Source: Capitulum mitella (Eukaryota > Arthropoda > Thecostraca > Pollicipedomorpha > Pollicipedidae). From it: a DNA stretch of 64,000 nucleotides. The translations under genes and the position numbers were made by a program. Shown piece by piece: positions 23,280 through 35,900 of this stretch. The stretch is taken from contig CP099851.1 of NCBI GenBank assembly GCA_030062745.1, positions 6,884,393 through 6,948,392 of the forward strand, read 5' to 3'. Numbering within the stretch: position 1 is the stretch's first letter; each line of letters starts with the position of its first letter. The notes under the pieces are model-generated. The model ran no database searches, was not told the origin of the DNA, and was given only the letters and a program-made list of their open reading frames with translations.

Positions 23280-25220
23280 ATGTTGTTTACAGGCCCCTGG
23301 AGGGCTCCTGCATGGCTCATACAGGTCCATTGTAGGTCCGCAAAAGTTTCGAATCGCACCACATGCATAAAAGAGCGCGGAAAAAAACGCGTCCCACGTA
23401 AGTGATAAACTGAATTAAAACTGTTGGCTTTCAGTTGCATTTATGAACACCAATTTCAGTTTGTTATAGAATGTTACACAATCCTAAATGCTATCGGATA
23501 TGACAGTTTCTAAAGCAGGCTCATGCTGTTTAGAGAAGAGGTAAGAATAAGGATTCGGATGATCCGAATATTCTGTCAAAAATTCGGGCTCGGCGAAGAT
23601 CAGGATCTAGATTTTATTATTGTATTGTTGGGGAGGAATTTGATTGGCTATTTCCTTATCCCAATACCCGCCGAATATTCTAATGTCAATCGAACATTCG
23701 AGTATCTGAAAATATCAAAGGGTCTGCCAAAACGTTTGAGGGCCCACAAACCTCCAAAGGGCCCTTTAAACTGGTTAAAGGAGGGACTCGTCCTGTGGCA
23801 CGAAGGATTTATTTGAAAGGAATGCCTTTAAATTCCTTGAAAAGAAATCCGTGAACTCATTTAGCGGGGCCTTGATGTTTTCATAGGGAGTCTGAGACAT
23901 TCAGGAAAGGATACACGGGACAAACAAATGCTTAAGGTCCCCTTTGAAAATATCAAGAGCCTGCTGGAAAGATCGAGTGTCACAGAGTAATACGAAATAG
24001 CGCGGAGTCACTGAAGACGCGTCCAGTCAGCTGAACTATCAGCTGAACTTTCGACGCCAGTGCGTAATGCATTATTCATGACTTTTCCAAGATCTCACTG
24101 GCCAGAATGTGTCACTTCAAAAACGTGGATGGAAGAAATTAGCGAGCATTGAGCCAGTGGCCTATGGAGCAAACTTTAGGTGACCGTGAGAAACACCGAG
24201 GATAAAATATAGGCGAACAGTCGAAGACGGAAACAGCATTGCCCACGAAAACAAAAACGACCAACACAGGAACGGCAGTGCTCAATATCATCTATCGTTT
24301 GAGTGTTTTTTTATATGTGTGTTTTGTCTTTTGTACTCTGTCTTTGTCCGTTTTTCCTTCCTTACCACAATTTTAATGCATCTTGCTGGGCGCGGCACCA
24401 GTCCTGGCAGAACGCGCCCCAAGCAGCATTATCCACTCCCCATCCCCTAAGCCCCATGAAACTTACCTTATCCTACGTCCTTACATCCCCATCCCTGTAC
24501 CCTTTTCCTTTTTTGCTTTATTTGTGCCATTTTGACCCATCGCAACGAGCACATTAATAGCCACCATTACGTGGATGTGCCTGCTCGTACAAAATAATGC
24601 AATATAATAATTTTAATAATTTCGTCGTATTCTCAATATGACGACATATCTGACCCAAACCATGCGGAAAACTTATTGTGACAAAGACTAGCTTTTTGAG
24701 GCTTGTGTACTCCATTATTGCTGAGAATAGTAAGCGACAGTGTCACAGTAGTAAGCGACAGTGCCACAACAGTAAGCGACAGAGACATGTCTGTTTTTCC
24801 CGACTAAGGCACCGATCTGCTCATCAAGTTTCGTGGGACATTGCGTAGTAATCTGGCAAGTGCTCCCTGCCTGGTCACCACTGGCAGAATGGTGCCGGAA
24901 TTATCAGTCTGGTTTCATTTTCGTGTTTACTTGACTGTTATTTTCTGAGGCGAATAAGGGAACATGGCAGACCTCATAATGCACCAACTGGCATGTGCTT
25001 TCGGTACGCTTCTGTGCTCGTGCTGATTCATGCCAAAAATATTCCGGATGGAATATATATAATCGGGAACATACAGTGGCAGCAAAATATTGCGTTCCAA
25101 ATGGGGAGGGAAGATGCCACTCCAACATCGCTAGCAACTCCTCGACGCGCTTGTTGCTGTGTGGTGGCCGGGGCCTGATTTCCGTGAGGGCAACACCAGT
25201 TTGAAAGCATGCCAGTTGAT
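23280..25220. other. Gene-free stretch with a short AGGGCCC-type repeat patch
   Basis: Between about 23700 and 23980 there are loosely repeated units such as GAGGGCCCACAAACC and AAGGGCCCTTTAAAC, recalling the minisatellite of the hAT-like elements but more diverged. Nothing else is recognisable. The 24303-24557 frame is low-complexity and matches no family I know. Confidence 0.4.
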
Positions 25221-25224
25221 AACG

Positions 25225-25270
25225 ATAATATTAACCCTCGCCCGTAGACGATAATATTAACCCTCGCCCG
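25225..25270 (+). repeat. 26-bp direct duplication of a transposon end
   Basis: The phrase ACGATAATATTAACCCTCGC occurs twice in a row (about 25223 and 25249), each followed by CCGT. It contains the TTAA target and the first bases of the family-B terminus, so the end of the element and its flank have been duplicated in place. Confidence 0.85.
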
Positions 25271-26543
25271 TTGATGCGACCCCCCCTCCCCCAAGATTTT
25301 CCGAGGATAACTTTCTAGCGGTGTGCTTGATCCATGTGAAACTTCGCACATTCTCTGGGGCATCGTTTCCGCATCGTGGAGTGAAAGTCAATACGAGCTA
25401 TGACGTCATAACAGGAACCACGTCAGCCTTTTTCTCGCGCCGACGCTGCCGGTCGTCTACAACGGTCTCAGTTTTATCTCGTTGTAAAGCGGCTGGTGAG
25501 CACAAATACAATAGAATACACACCAGTCGGCTCATAATCGTGCATTTCATAACAATGCACATTAATTTACTAGGCTTATGCTCACTGCCGGGATAATCAA
25601 GGGTGTAAACTGAGGTCATGAGCTACGGCAGGAAATACGTTACCTATCGCATTTTGCTATCGCATTTTCAGAGCTAAAAGCTCTGGAACTGCGATAGGAA
25701 TAGTTCTTGCAAAACAAACTGTATATTCGGAGTCCATGAGATGTAAGAGATCGAACGATGTAAATCTGGTGCAATTGATCTTTGATTTGATCAAAACAGG
25801 GCGGAATGCAGCGAAGGTTTGATGGTTGCTCCGACAGACGGAGCGGCACCAGTTGCTGGATGATGGGTATTCATTGTCATTGCATGCCTGAAATTGGACT
25901 GTGTGTTGGATTATCAACCTAAAAAACGTTTTTAACACATCTTTTAGCGATTTCTAGCTAATTCAAGGCTATTCTAGGTCGATGGATTAAGATGAGTCTA
26001 GACGACCTAAGATGATCTTGGATGTCCTAGGACGACTTTTTTATATCATTCGACATTAGTGTTAGTTAATTCAGATGCTAGATTGCACCTCACTATCCAT
26101 TAATATCTGCAAAAAAATGTTTCTGCATCTCTGTGAACGCATTTAAGCCGACATCCCTGCTTGATGAGGATTGACCCAGTATGACTTAGGTCGGACTCCA
26201 TGGGCAATATACGATCACCCACGGTACGGATAGGCCCCTAAATGGTTGAAAAACACTATTTTATCCATTTCGGTCCATCAGCGTCTATTTTTGGACGTTC
26301 GTTTGTGCTTAAGCTCGAAAAAATATCACCTTCTGCCAATTTCTGACCCTTCATCCGACCTGGGGGGTCACCCGTTGACTTGGGACCTTATAAGGGGCAT
26401 CAGTCGTAAGAGTTCGTCCCGCGCAACACGCTGGTTTTTCCGCAACGCTCTAGGACGCACGATGTAGAAATGGCCGGGGGGGTCGTACCAACTCCGCATA
26501 TGTCCGCGTTATGCGCAGAAGCCTCTACAGCGGCGAGGGTTAA
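25257..26543 (+). mobile_element. Family-B TTAA transposon, copy 1 (non-autonomous)
   Basis: This 1.29-kb element has inverted ends TTAACCCTCGCCCG and CGGCGAGGGTTAA, with TTAA duplicated at 25257-25260 and 26540-26543. It aligns in reverse complement with 42820-43942. Shared interior landmarks are TTTTCCGAGGATAACTT near one end, a TCTCGTTGTAA-like block, and GTTGGTACGACCCCC near the other end. No transposase frame is present. Confidence 0.85.
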
Positions 26544-27189
26544 GACATTGATGAATATCAGTGTATCCATTTCGATCCGATGTTCTTATTAACTTGAATT
26601 TAGCGTTTTGCTAGAAAAGGCCCTGATCCTTAAAACACGAATACGCCATTTTACTTAAACGGTATGATTTTGTGGCGAACGTTTACGTGCCAACATGGAC
26701 GACACGGTCACGCCATAGCCACGCTTCTATAAGCCGGTAAATGACTTAAAAATAATTTGCTTCTTCGCTAACGAACAATTAAATAGTTCTTCCAATATTG
26801 GCTAGGAATACACTGGAGTGGAGGGAGAGGAGATAATTCTACTGACTCCAGGACTGTTATTTTTTATACTAGACTTCTTTTATTTCATTCCTTATTTTCT
26901 TTCTAATCATCCCGAAAACCGGAACACTGGTTTCGTAAGAGTTCGATGGTTTGCACGCTGATTACGCAACAGCGTGACTGTCAATCAGAGCGTCCTCTGC
27001 CGCTGACGTCATGCCGCGCCCCGCCCTCGGCGGTGTCCGGCCGCAGTCCGCACGGGGATCGAACTGGCCGCGGCTTTGATGTTCTGAAATGTTTTCATGC
27101 GAATGTGAACCAGTCTGGTTTTACCTGTTGTCCTGGTTGTACTTGAGGAGCTGGTGTCAACAGCTGTGTGGTTAAACTCAAACTCATTA

Positions 27190-27590
27190 TAGGACTCATT
27201 AGGTCTCATTATAGGACCCCTCTACAAGCACGCAGGACCATCTGCAGGGCGACACAGTACCCCTTTTCAGGCTAGAAGCGGACCCTTAACATTCCTCCAG
27301 GAGGCTTATCTGCAGGACCGTGGCTGGGCCCTTTACAGGACAACAGGGGCCCTCTGTAAGCCTCCATGGAGCCTCTTTGCAGGCCAGAAGGGGCCTCGTT
27401 CACATGCCAGCAGGACCTCTTTGCTACTAAAATAACCTTAGCCCGGAATTAGCCCTTTATGAAAAGGGTCCGAAAAGGTCCCTCCGTGCTCAGCGCTGAG
27501 GGATCCGCATTTGGGCCGGAGGATGCCCCTCCTTATTAAGGGAGGACTCCAGACCCTAAGCCCCCCTTTGTTTGCGCCTCTAGACTGGAG
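27190..27590. mobile_element. Fragment of a minisatellite-filled hAT-like element
   Basis: About 350 bp of units such as TGCAGGACC and CAGGGGCCCTCTGTAAGC end in CCCCCTTTGTTTGCGCCTCT, a hAT-type terminus in reverse. It looks like a truncated member of the family at 2145-4757. Confidence 0.5.
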
Positions 27591-27599
27591 TATTTTTCC

Positions 27600-28336
27600 A
27601 TCTTCCATTGACTGGGGGAAGTGCGTTTAACACTCTCCTTGACCATAAGGAGAACCACTCTCCATATCTGGCTGGTACAAAGAGCAATCGCTAGCACTGA
27701 AACGTGCAGTTTTGTGGCGTTAACTATTTTTTTAAGTTATGGGTCAGTCAGGACGCCACAGGTCATGCCAACCATCAAAGATGATCTTTTTCTCCAAAGT
27801 CGCGTCATCACAAAGAAAAGCAGACCGAGGCTAAATGTCGCATGTCAGCATGTCTCACACAGCTCGGCATTATATTGTGAGTGCCACCCAAACCAATGCC
27901 ATCATTGGCCAGTGTCACAGGCTAGATCAAATTTGAAGTCCGTGCCAGCGGGTCGTGCAATACGTGCTCCCTAGCCCATGTTGCGGGGAGATTCTACAAA
28001 AGGCATTTTCAAAGAGGCTCACAGATAAAGGCTTGAAATGGCTCCGATAGCCTCGCGCGTGTAATGTTGCAACTTGCCGGAGTTCCAAACTCGGAGTACC
28101 GCGAGCGCGTTGATAACCTCTGCTCGGCACCGAGGGACGACCCTGCAAGTCAGTTTGGTCATGTTTCACATTTTCACTTAATGTTGCAGAGCGCTGCAAT
28201 AGCCGTTATCTCTACGCCGGTTATCCTGAGCGTCAAACTGACGTCACAGGTTTACTCAGCTGAAATCTGCATGAAAGCGCTGGGGTAAAAGATTAGTGCA
28301 CTGGTGCAAGAACTTTCTGTAGACGTCGTATATATA

Positions 28337-28423
<87 letters not shown>

Positions 28424-29700
28424 CATTTCAGGATGTATGAATGCAACAAGAAAATTAATTGCCAACAAAGACTTTTTTATGAACATGAAATTTTAAACAA
28501 CAAGAAAACATTAAGCAAAACAATACAAGAAAGTGCATTGGTCTGCCTGGCCGTATCTAAAATCATTCCATTTAGTTTTTTTCTGAGATTTAATTTTACT
28601 ATACCCAAGAAGTGGGAAATACATATTTGATCCAAGATGAACTAGAATGCCGTCAGGTGTTCTTCATATTGGACCCTCGGGTCATGCTGACATGTAGTGC
28701 AACCCAGCTTTCATGCAATGTAAAAGCATCGACAATGTAGCGACGAAGTAAAATGGAACGTGGACTAGCAAAAAATGGTGGTCTTTATGTTATTTGGACG
28801 TGGCATATGGTTATTTTGTTTCTAAATGTTTGTCATCATGTGCAAAATTCATATCAGAAAAGGTGCGGAAAGCTTCAGTGCGCTGCACCAATTGATGTGG
28901 GAGATATTTGCGAAATGCACCAGGAGGGCGCTAGCCCCCCAGAGCAGCACCCCTTGCTACAGCCCATTCTTCATTTAATTTTTTTCGTTATCCGAGTAGC
29001 CCGATTTTCCAGCTTGTCAGAGGTCAAGTGAGTTCGCCTGAGTGAGTGTGAAAAGTACAAAGCACAGTGACAACAGATGACAAGGGGCTGGAGATAAAAC
29101 AATGGGACCGGGTGGAAACTAGTATCGTAACCTCAATGTCAAAACAAAAATGGATAACCTGTACGTGGGCTGTTTTGTTATGTCGCGTGAGCCGCCGCCA
29201 CATGGATTTTGTCGACAAGAAAGGCACGGTTCGCCACACCCATATGAAAAATATTGAACGTGTCATCAAGCACCGCGTATGTCACGGTACTACACAATAT
29301 AGCACTGACTGCGCTGTGAGTGTTGTCTTCGTGTATAAAAATGGTATTAAACTGCCGATGTTTCGCACACAAGTTACCGTGTGATTTTCCGGGCGAGGTG
29401 CCTCATGGATTTGTTCTAGATGCATCTACTTGGTTTGTTGTATGCGCCAATCCAGTCGTGCGGGGATGTCTGTTGCGATTGTTTTGGATGAGCGGATAAT
29501 TTGTGAGATGCGATCATTTTCGTTCTGTGAGAACGGGAAACGTCACGCCCGGCGTCGCCCTGGGTCCGCCCCTGCCCGGTGTGACGTGGGAACTGCTGGA
29601 GGCGCTGGGGCCGTCCCGGCCAGCGGGGCGTGTGCGGATCGGGGAAAAACAAGGTTTCGTCCGCGTGAGTCTGCTAGTCGGGTGACTGCTGAGATCGCTG
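27600..29700. other. Gene-free stretch with one TA microsatellite
   Basis: This stretch contains the (TA)n tract at about 28330-28424. Open frames at 28753-29031, 29067-29384 and 29503-29664 have no recognisable product. The last is GC-rich with a GTGAGT at its end, so it could be an upstream protease exon. However, its reading phase does not match the clip exon and it lacks an ATG, so I do not call it. Confidence 0.35.
28330..28424. repeat. (TA)n microsatellite
   Basis: This is an almost pure TA dinucleotide tract with two small interruptions. Confidence 0.95.
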
Positions 29701-29833
29701 GAAGGGCTGGCAGTTCCTGCGACAGGCCTCCTTAACACTGTCGGTCTGCTCTAGAGTGGAGGCTCGGGGTGTTGAAGCGTAACGTGCGCCTGTCAGTCTG
29801 ACACGATGCCGCCTTGTTCTCAGTCATTTTCAG

Positions 29834-29999
29834 CGGCTCCACGGCCGGCGGCAGCGGCAGCTGTGTGGACCCGAACGGTGCTCGGGGTGTCTGCGGACCC
29901 GCCGGCCAGTGTCCGCCGCTCCTGACCAGGATCAAAAACAAGGATATCAGCTTTCTGCGAACGGCGATCTGCGGCAAAAATGGAAGGACTCCTCTCCTG
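29834..29999 (+). CDS. Protease exon 1 (as seen): clip domain
   Basis: The exon encodes a clip domain beginning at Cys in [13 protein letters not shown], then [10 protein letters not shown], then [16 protein letters not shown]. Cysteines 1-4 have clip spacing (five residues between Cys2 and Cys3). Cys5 and Cys6 come from the CC that opens the next exon. An AG acceptor lies at 29832-29833 and a GTGAGG donor at 30000. The exon starts with the last base of a split codon, so a further exon must lie upstream. Confidence 0.88.
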
Positions 30000-32900
30000 G
30001 TGAGGAGGGAGGGGCTTCTGGTACGGGCTCCTGCTGGTGAGGAGACAGGAAAAATTCCGGCCCGAGTGAGGAGGGAAGACATGCAATTGTAGTGAGGAGG
30101 CAGACAACGGTGCGTTTGTTAACGATGAGGGGAGAACGGGCGCACTTTGCCATAAAAGGAGTGCACCCTGTACTGCTGTGAGAGATAAACGTCTCTGTGG
30201 TTGAAAGTAAAGGAAGGGAAGACGCTTTCTGTATTCTCTGTACTCACTATACTTATTTTTATCTGTTTAACAAGCGCACTGGGGGCGGGAGAGGCGCTTT
30301 TGTGTCCCCTCCCCCCACATACTTTCTGTGAAAATCTCGAGAACGGATCGGAGCTGGTTTTTGCTACTTTGTGACATTCATTCATGAAAATTTCATGATT
30401 CGTCTCTTGCCGCAAAAAATCGAAAATGCGCCGAAAATTTTAGAAGTTTGAAACACTTGAAGTAAAACACACATAAAGAAAACGATGTTTGTCGCAGATA
30501 AATGGAAACTGCGAGAGGACAAGCGTTCTACGTAGGATTGCCATTTGAACATTGGGCCATACCACGTCAAATCGTACAAGAATCGACCCTCTGGCTCTGG
30601 CTAGGACACGTGAAACATTTTTGGTTTCAACCATGTCTGCCCACCGTGATGTTCGTAAAAATGTCGCAGAACACGTCCTCAAACATCTACAATGAATGAA
30701 GTAAAAAAATAACTGGGCATTATGAAACTTTTTCGGTTGTCTTGAATTTAGTGTTGCGGAGCGGCGCTTGAGAAACATGCCCTGAGGCCATTTGACGTTT
30801 CGTGATGATGACTATGATCATAGGTGGGCATCGTTACTAAAAAATGTAACTTCGTTACTCTTTACTCCGTTACTCAAAAAAGCCAGTCCGTTACTCGTTA
30901 CTCCGTTACTCTGCCTTAAAAAGTAACGGAAGTTACCGTTACTCCGTTATTCCGTTACTTTTTTAAATGCAGTGAAAACCAAGCGAACGCGGGTTTTAAG
31001 TCTTTTATGCTGCTTTGTGGTTGTAAAACGCATTCCATATACAAAGCGAAGAAACAAAAAGCGCTTACTCAAAACACTCCGCTAGCTGCCCACTGCCCTC
31101 ACCAGCCGTTGTAGAGTTGGCGGCGCCGGGACAACAGCCGCGGCGGGTATTCTACCACTGTGTTAGCCACAATGTTCAAACCAACGAATTCCTGTTCATT
31201 GCCCGCGGCGCCGACGGAGCGGGAACAACCGGCGCTGGAGCGGACGCATGCGAAATGCGACAAACAGCGGATATCTATCGACTGGGTTTGATCAACAATG
31301 CCTCTCGAAGTATTCGCCCTGAACATAATGGTCTCCGTTCAGAGCTCGTTTCGGTCTCGCGAACTTCTTGTTTTGTTTTGAAATTATGTGTGTGTATTAG
31401 TTTGTGTACGAGCGCGTGCGTGGAGGTAAGATTCCTGATACCCCTGACGTTTTTTTAATGCCAAACGACGAAGGACTCAAAAAACATGACTGATATGGAT
31501 TTTATTATTGTGAAATAAAAGACTAAAAAAGGTGCTTTAGTACCTCTTCAGCACACTTGAAAAGACAAATTAGCTATAAAAACATGGTCATAAGTAAGAT
31601 GCAACGGAGGATGTCAGCCGTTCACAAGTGGAACATTTTGGAACGATGACGTGACCTGACATGACCCCTGTGAAAGGCCAAAATTGATATCAATGAACTC
31701 GCTATTGTCTTACGGTTCAGTATATGTCGCTTAAGTTCAGCTTTTCAGGGACAAGGTATTGTGTCTACCTAATTCCAAGGACGTGTTTTGACCTTTCATG
31801 GCGTCTGGTGGCCTCAAAATTGACCTGAGGTCAAAACTCTTGAATGTTTTCGTCTCGGTTTGACAAAACCTTTCCGCCGGTGTTTTCCTTTTTTCCGTGC
31901 GATATATGGGAGCCGAGATCCTGGGAGGTGCGGAAATCCGCGCTCCACCTCCGGCCGGGCAAAGGGCATTCTGAGCCCGGCCGGAGACGGGTTAAAACAC
32001 TTCATTTAACCCTATTCCCTGTGGGGGGCAGATTCTGCTACCCGTGTCTTTTTGCTTGTCGCTCCCACACTGTTTGCCGCAGCGCCACAAGATTTTCTGG
32101 CATTTCATGGAATTGATACACAAGTGTTTTGTCAACATTTACAAAAAACCGGTCCCGCAGAGGCGGTTCCGAGCCTCCGTTTTCGGCGGTAATGTGCTGT
32201 GCGTGAAGCTGCAAAGTTGTGCGGTTCACTATCGTGACATTCTGAGTAGAAATAAAGATCACTGACTCATTTATATAGTCATACACATCCTAAACAATGC
32301 GTATGCACACACATTTTCAGGCGAACGCACACCCAGCTACTGAAAAAATGGGGGAGCACACTATTGTGCTTATGGTGCCCTCCCAATTTTGTTTACCTGG
32401 ATCCACCTCTGCGCTACATATAAACTTAAACTGGCTTGCTAGTTGTACATCTGATGTTTATATCACCCAAAACAAACAAAAACAAAGGAAATTTCTTATT
32501 TCAAAAATCACCCTTCTTGCCCTCCCTGGAACTGCCTATGGTTTTCTATTTTAAATTTCGGCTTTCGGTATATAAAAGAGTTGGACATTCCAAGCTGAAC
32601 CGTGTTATTCCCATGAAAACTGGTTGGTAAACACGGCCGCAGTGACCTTTCAAAAATCCCCAAATTTTGGAGTTTGTTTGCCCCCACGCCCTATTTTCGC
32701 AATTTTTTTAATTTTTGGGGTCCGGAATTGGAGATCTTGTTGAAACATATTAAATGGCATTCATCCCATCAACATTGGACGAATGCATCTCGAGATCTCT
32801 GGAAGGGCGGGAGGGGAAGGGGCAGAATTGGTAATCTTCACCTTTCGACCAATGCATATTTTTGGAAGGTGCAAAAGTGGCAACGGCTCATATCATGTTT

Positions 32901-35900
32901 GAGTTTGGGTCCTCACTTCTGCGTCTACAAAAAATATTGTGTCAGCCGAAACGTGTTTCGGCCAGTTGATATTTTTTTCGGGAACGCAGGAGTGGTAACT
33001 CGAATCGCATGGAGAACGTTGCCTGTCCTCCAAGTTAAAAATGATTTAACCTAACCTAACCTAAAACCTGCTGTATGGTTCCAGGGACTGCCCTAGATGG
33101 GCATGCAAAACTCATTTTTTGTTAGGTTCAATTTGCCTGTTTTTTGGTTTGGTTAGCTCGTATCGGCTAAAGGCAAACATGTGTCAACTGAATCAAAATT
33201 CAAGAGTTACCTAACCAAGTCAGTTTACACATCCAGTAGGGGCCAGTGCTTAGAAAAATACGTGAATTCAGGTATTTTTCTTTCTGAACAATTTAGCCCA
33301 TTAATGGGCTAAATTGTTCACACAACTTGTGCTGCCACTTCCGCGTCTCCAAAAATTACGCGTAAGCGTCGGCCGAAAGGTAGATTACCGCAGATCTGCC
33401 CCCCCCCCCAGGGTAATGTGGATCTCACTGCCTGCAGAGAATATGGTTAAGGCAAATAGTCCAAGCAACAGTCGACAAGCTTCATAATTATGCTTCACTA
33501 CTGACAACTTATTGTGCACATTCTGTTCTCATCTGGAAATACCGTAAATAATGCTTCCTCTTGATATGTGCCTTTAGGTTTGAAAGGCTACTCTTGTGAC
33601 CCTTGATTGTAACCTCTTTCGGTCGGCACAGGACGTACGTAAAAATGACGTTTTTCCCCTCCTCCTTAAACTGAAAGTACGTTTCTGGATGTGGCCATGG
33701 GTGACCCAGACCGGGCTCGTCCTCTGCCTCTGAAGCTGAGGCACCGTCGGACTCGGAGTCAAGGTTTTCGACCTCCAGTGGCGGTGTAAAGACGCCTTGA
33801 TGGGACATTTTAGTGTCAGGTAGTTAAAATTTCAGGCCAGTGAAGAATCAATCACCACTCCATCACCCCATGGACATCACAGACCCAAGGCCATGGCGGC
33901 AGTAATCATGTGCTCAACAGCCTTGAATGATCTTGTCGGGGAACCGTGTGGCGGTGGTAAGCAATCCGTGACTAACTTGAGACAACATTGAAAATTGCCG
34001 TCAGCTGGCTGTTCCAGTATAAATGACAATAACTTTGATATCTTTTAGCCTGAAAAATGACGACTGGTTAATTTATGATTTTAAGTCATATCAAAGTTAC
34101 GCATAATTCAATACTTTTGTCCCAAAAGAGACCAAAGTCAGCTGGCCTTTATACTGAACCATTGCCGCCAGCTTGCCGTCAACGTTTATCAGCTGACGAA
34201 TATTGTCAACAAGTCTACTCCGCGATTGTCAGCTGAGTGAGCGCCCAGCCGGGCTTGTATCGCCGCACACTATTTGGTGTTGGCTATTCAAGTAGCCAAT
34301 GGCGTGTGCCGATGCAAATAAAGCCGGGCGGTGTCTGTAAGTTCAAAAAGTAACGGAGTAACGGAGTAACGGACCAAAAAGTAACGGAGTAACGGACCAC
34401 AAAAGTAACTTCCGTTACTCAGTCCGTTACAGTAAAATAAAAGTAACGGGTCCGTTACTCCGTTACTCAAAAAAGTAACTTCGTTAGTAACGGAGTAACG
34501 GAGTAACGGACCAGTGCCCACCTATGACTATGATTCATGATGATTTCGTGCGTTTCGTTAATCGTATTGTTCTACAATTTGGCGTGCGCATTGTGCTACG
34601 TGACTGGCAAACATCAGCTTAGTTTTAACTTGCTTGACACGAAAGGACAAAGGTCTCGACACCCCGCGACCGATCGACCTCTGCCGTCCAGGTCTGACAT
34701 ACCTGTCCAATCCAATATCAGCTGATGTCAGTGACATCTGTTGATTTTTCAAAGGCCCCGATGCACGGCTACCATTACCTCATTTGGCTTTAGAACACCC
34801 GATAGGGTCACTTTCGTGCGAATGTGAAGAGCATTTATGTAATATTTGGATGGCAGCGGCCGACTGGTGGCGGGGTGTCAAGACCTTTTGACATTTCTGG
34901 TCAAGCAGTTTGAAGCTAAGGTCATATGTAACAGGCACTCAGGGCATTGTGTACACCAGTTTGAAGAACCATCCTGGAAACGAAATGCACAAAACAATTC
35001 AGTATTCTTCAGATAGCCTCAGAGCAAATTTCTAGTGCCACTTATTGCATTGAATTCAAGATATCCGGGAAAAGTTTCAACTTGCCCTGATTTCTTTGCC
35101 ACACTTATTTTAGATATTTGGGGATATGTTGTTCTACATTTCTAAGAAGACTGCGGCGGGCGAGCATGCTTAAAACTAAAAATGTTCAATGTGACCTACT
35201 GAGGCCAAAACTATCTCGAGGTCCCTGTAAAAATGGGCATATTTATGAAAGCTGGAGCACTTCTGTTTCGATTTTCGCTAAATGCACCTTTCTGTGACAA
35301 TCTGTCCCCAAGTGTAGGCAGCTGAATCATGCAATGTCTGCAAAAATCAGTGACCTTTCATGATCTGGAGCTTTGAGCAAAGGTCAGCCGGGACTAAAAA
35401 GGTATGGCTTGTCATTTTTTTATAGATGATATGAGCGTGGCGAATTTCATCATAATTGAAAGGAGTGAGGTCTGTTCTCGTGTGATTCGACGTGGGATGA
35501 CCCCATTGCCAGCTGACGTCGTTTGGTAACAACTGAGGATGATGAATGCGCCAAGACCAAAGCTAAGGACAGTGGAGTTCAGAGTCATGATAGGTCAAGA
35601 TCAGCCACATTGGGACGTGATTCAGATTAGCTTTGTATGTGTTCAAAGAACCATATAAAAACGCGTTTGCGCACAATGATGCGCTTATAATGATGTGTGC
35701 ATGTATGTATACATTTTCTCTGAATGAAACAATGTAATACAGTTCGTTGTAAGGAAATAACTTTTATACAAAGAGTTAACATAGAGCTTACTTGGGGTCA
35801 AAAACTTCATCCAGAGTCACTGACCTCGCTTGACTATTTGACTTTCCAGATGTCAGTGAACGCCGAAAGTGGCCAGATGTGCTGATATCATCTATCTTCA

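Larger units (their letters stand above)
30822..34523 (-). mobile_element. hAT DNA transposon with BED-finger exon (3.7 kb)
   Basis: The inverted ends are AGGTGGGCAT on the left and GTGCCCACCT on the right. Flanking 8-bp repeats are ATGATCAT (30814-30821) and ATGACTAT (34524-34531), 6 of 8 identical. Dense subterminal repeats of GTTACTCC (30836-30960) and its complement GGAGTAAC (34348-34512) are typical transposase-binding arrays of hAT elements. A BED-type frame lies at 33509-33808 on the minus strand. The dimerisation and RNase-H-fold parts of a hAT transposase were not found, so the element is internally deleted or replaced. It sits in protease intron 1. Confidence 0.85.

Noticed and set aside
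25230-26545. CRISPR-like or satellite array because of repeated TTAACCCTCGCCC
   Set aside because: There are only two adjacent copies plus one inverted copy at the far end. This is a transposon terminus, not an array.
29067-29384. 105-codon frame considered as a transposase piece
   Set aside because: Some segments look vaguely like transposase, but no catalytic motif or terminal repeats support it.
29503-29685. Candidate upstream protease exon ending in GTGAGT
   Set aside because: Its phase at the donor (complete codon) does not match the clip exon, which needs two bases. There is no ATG or signal peptide.
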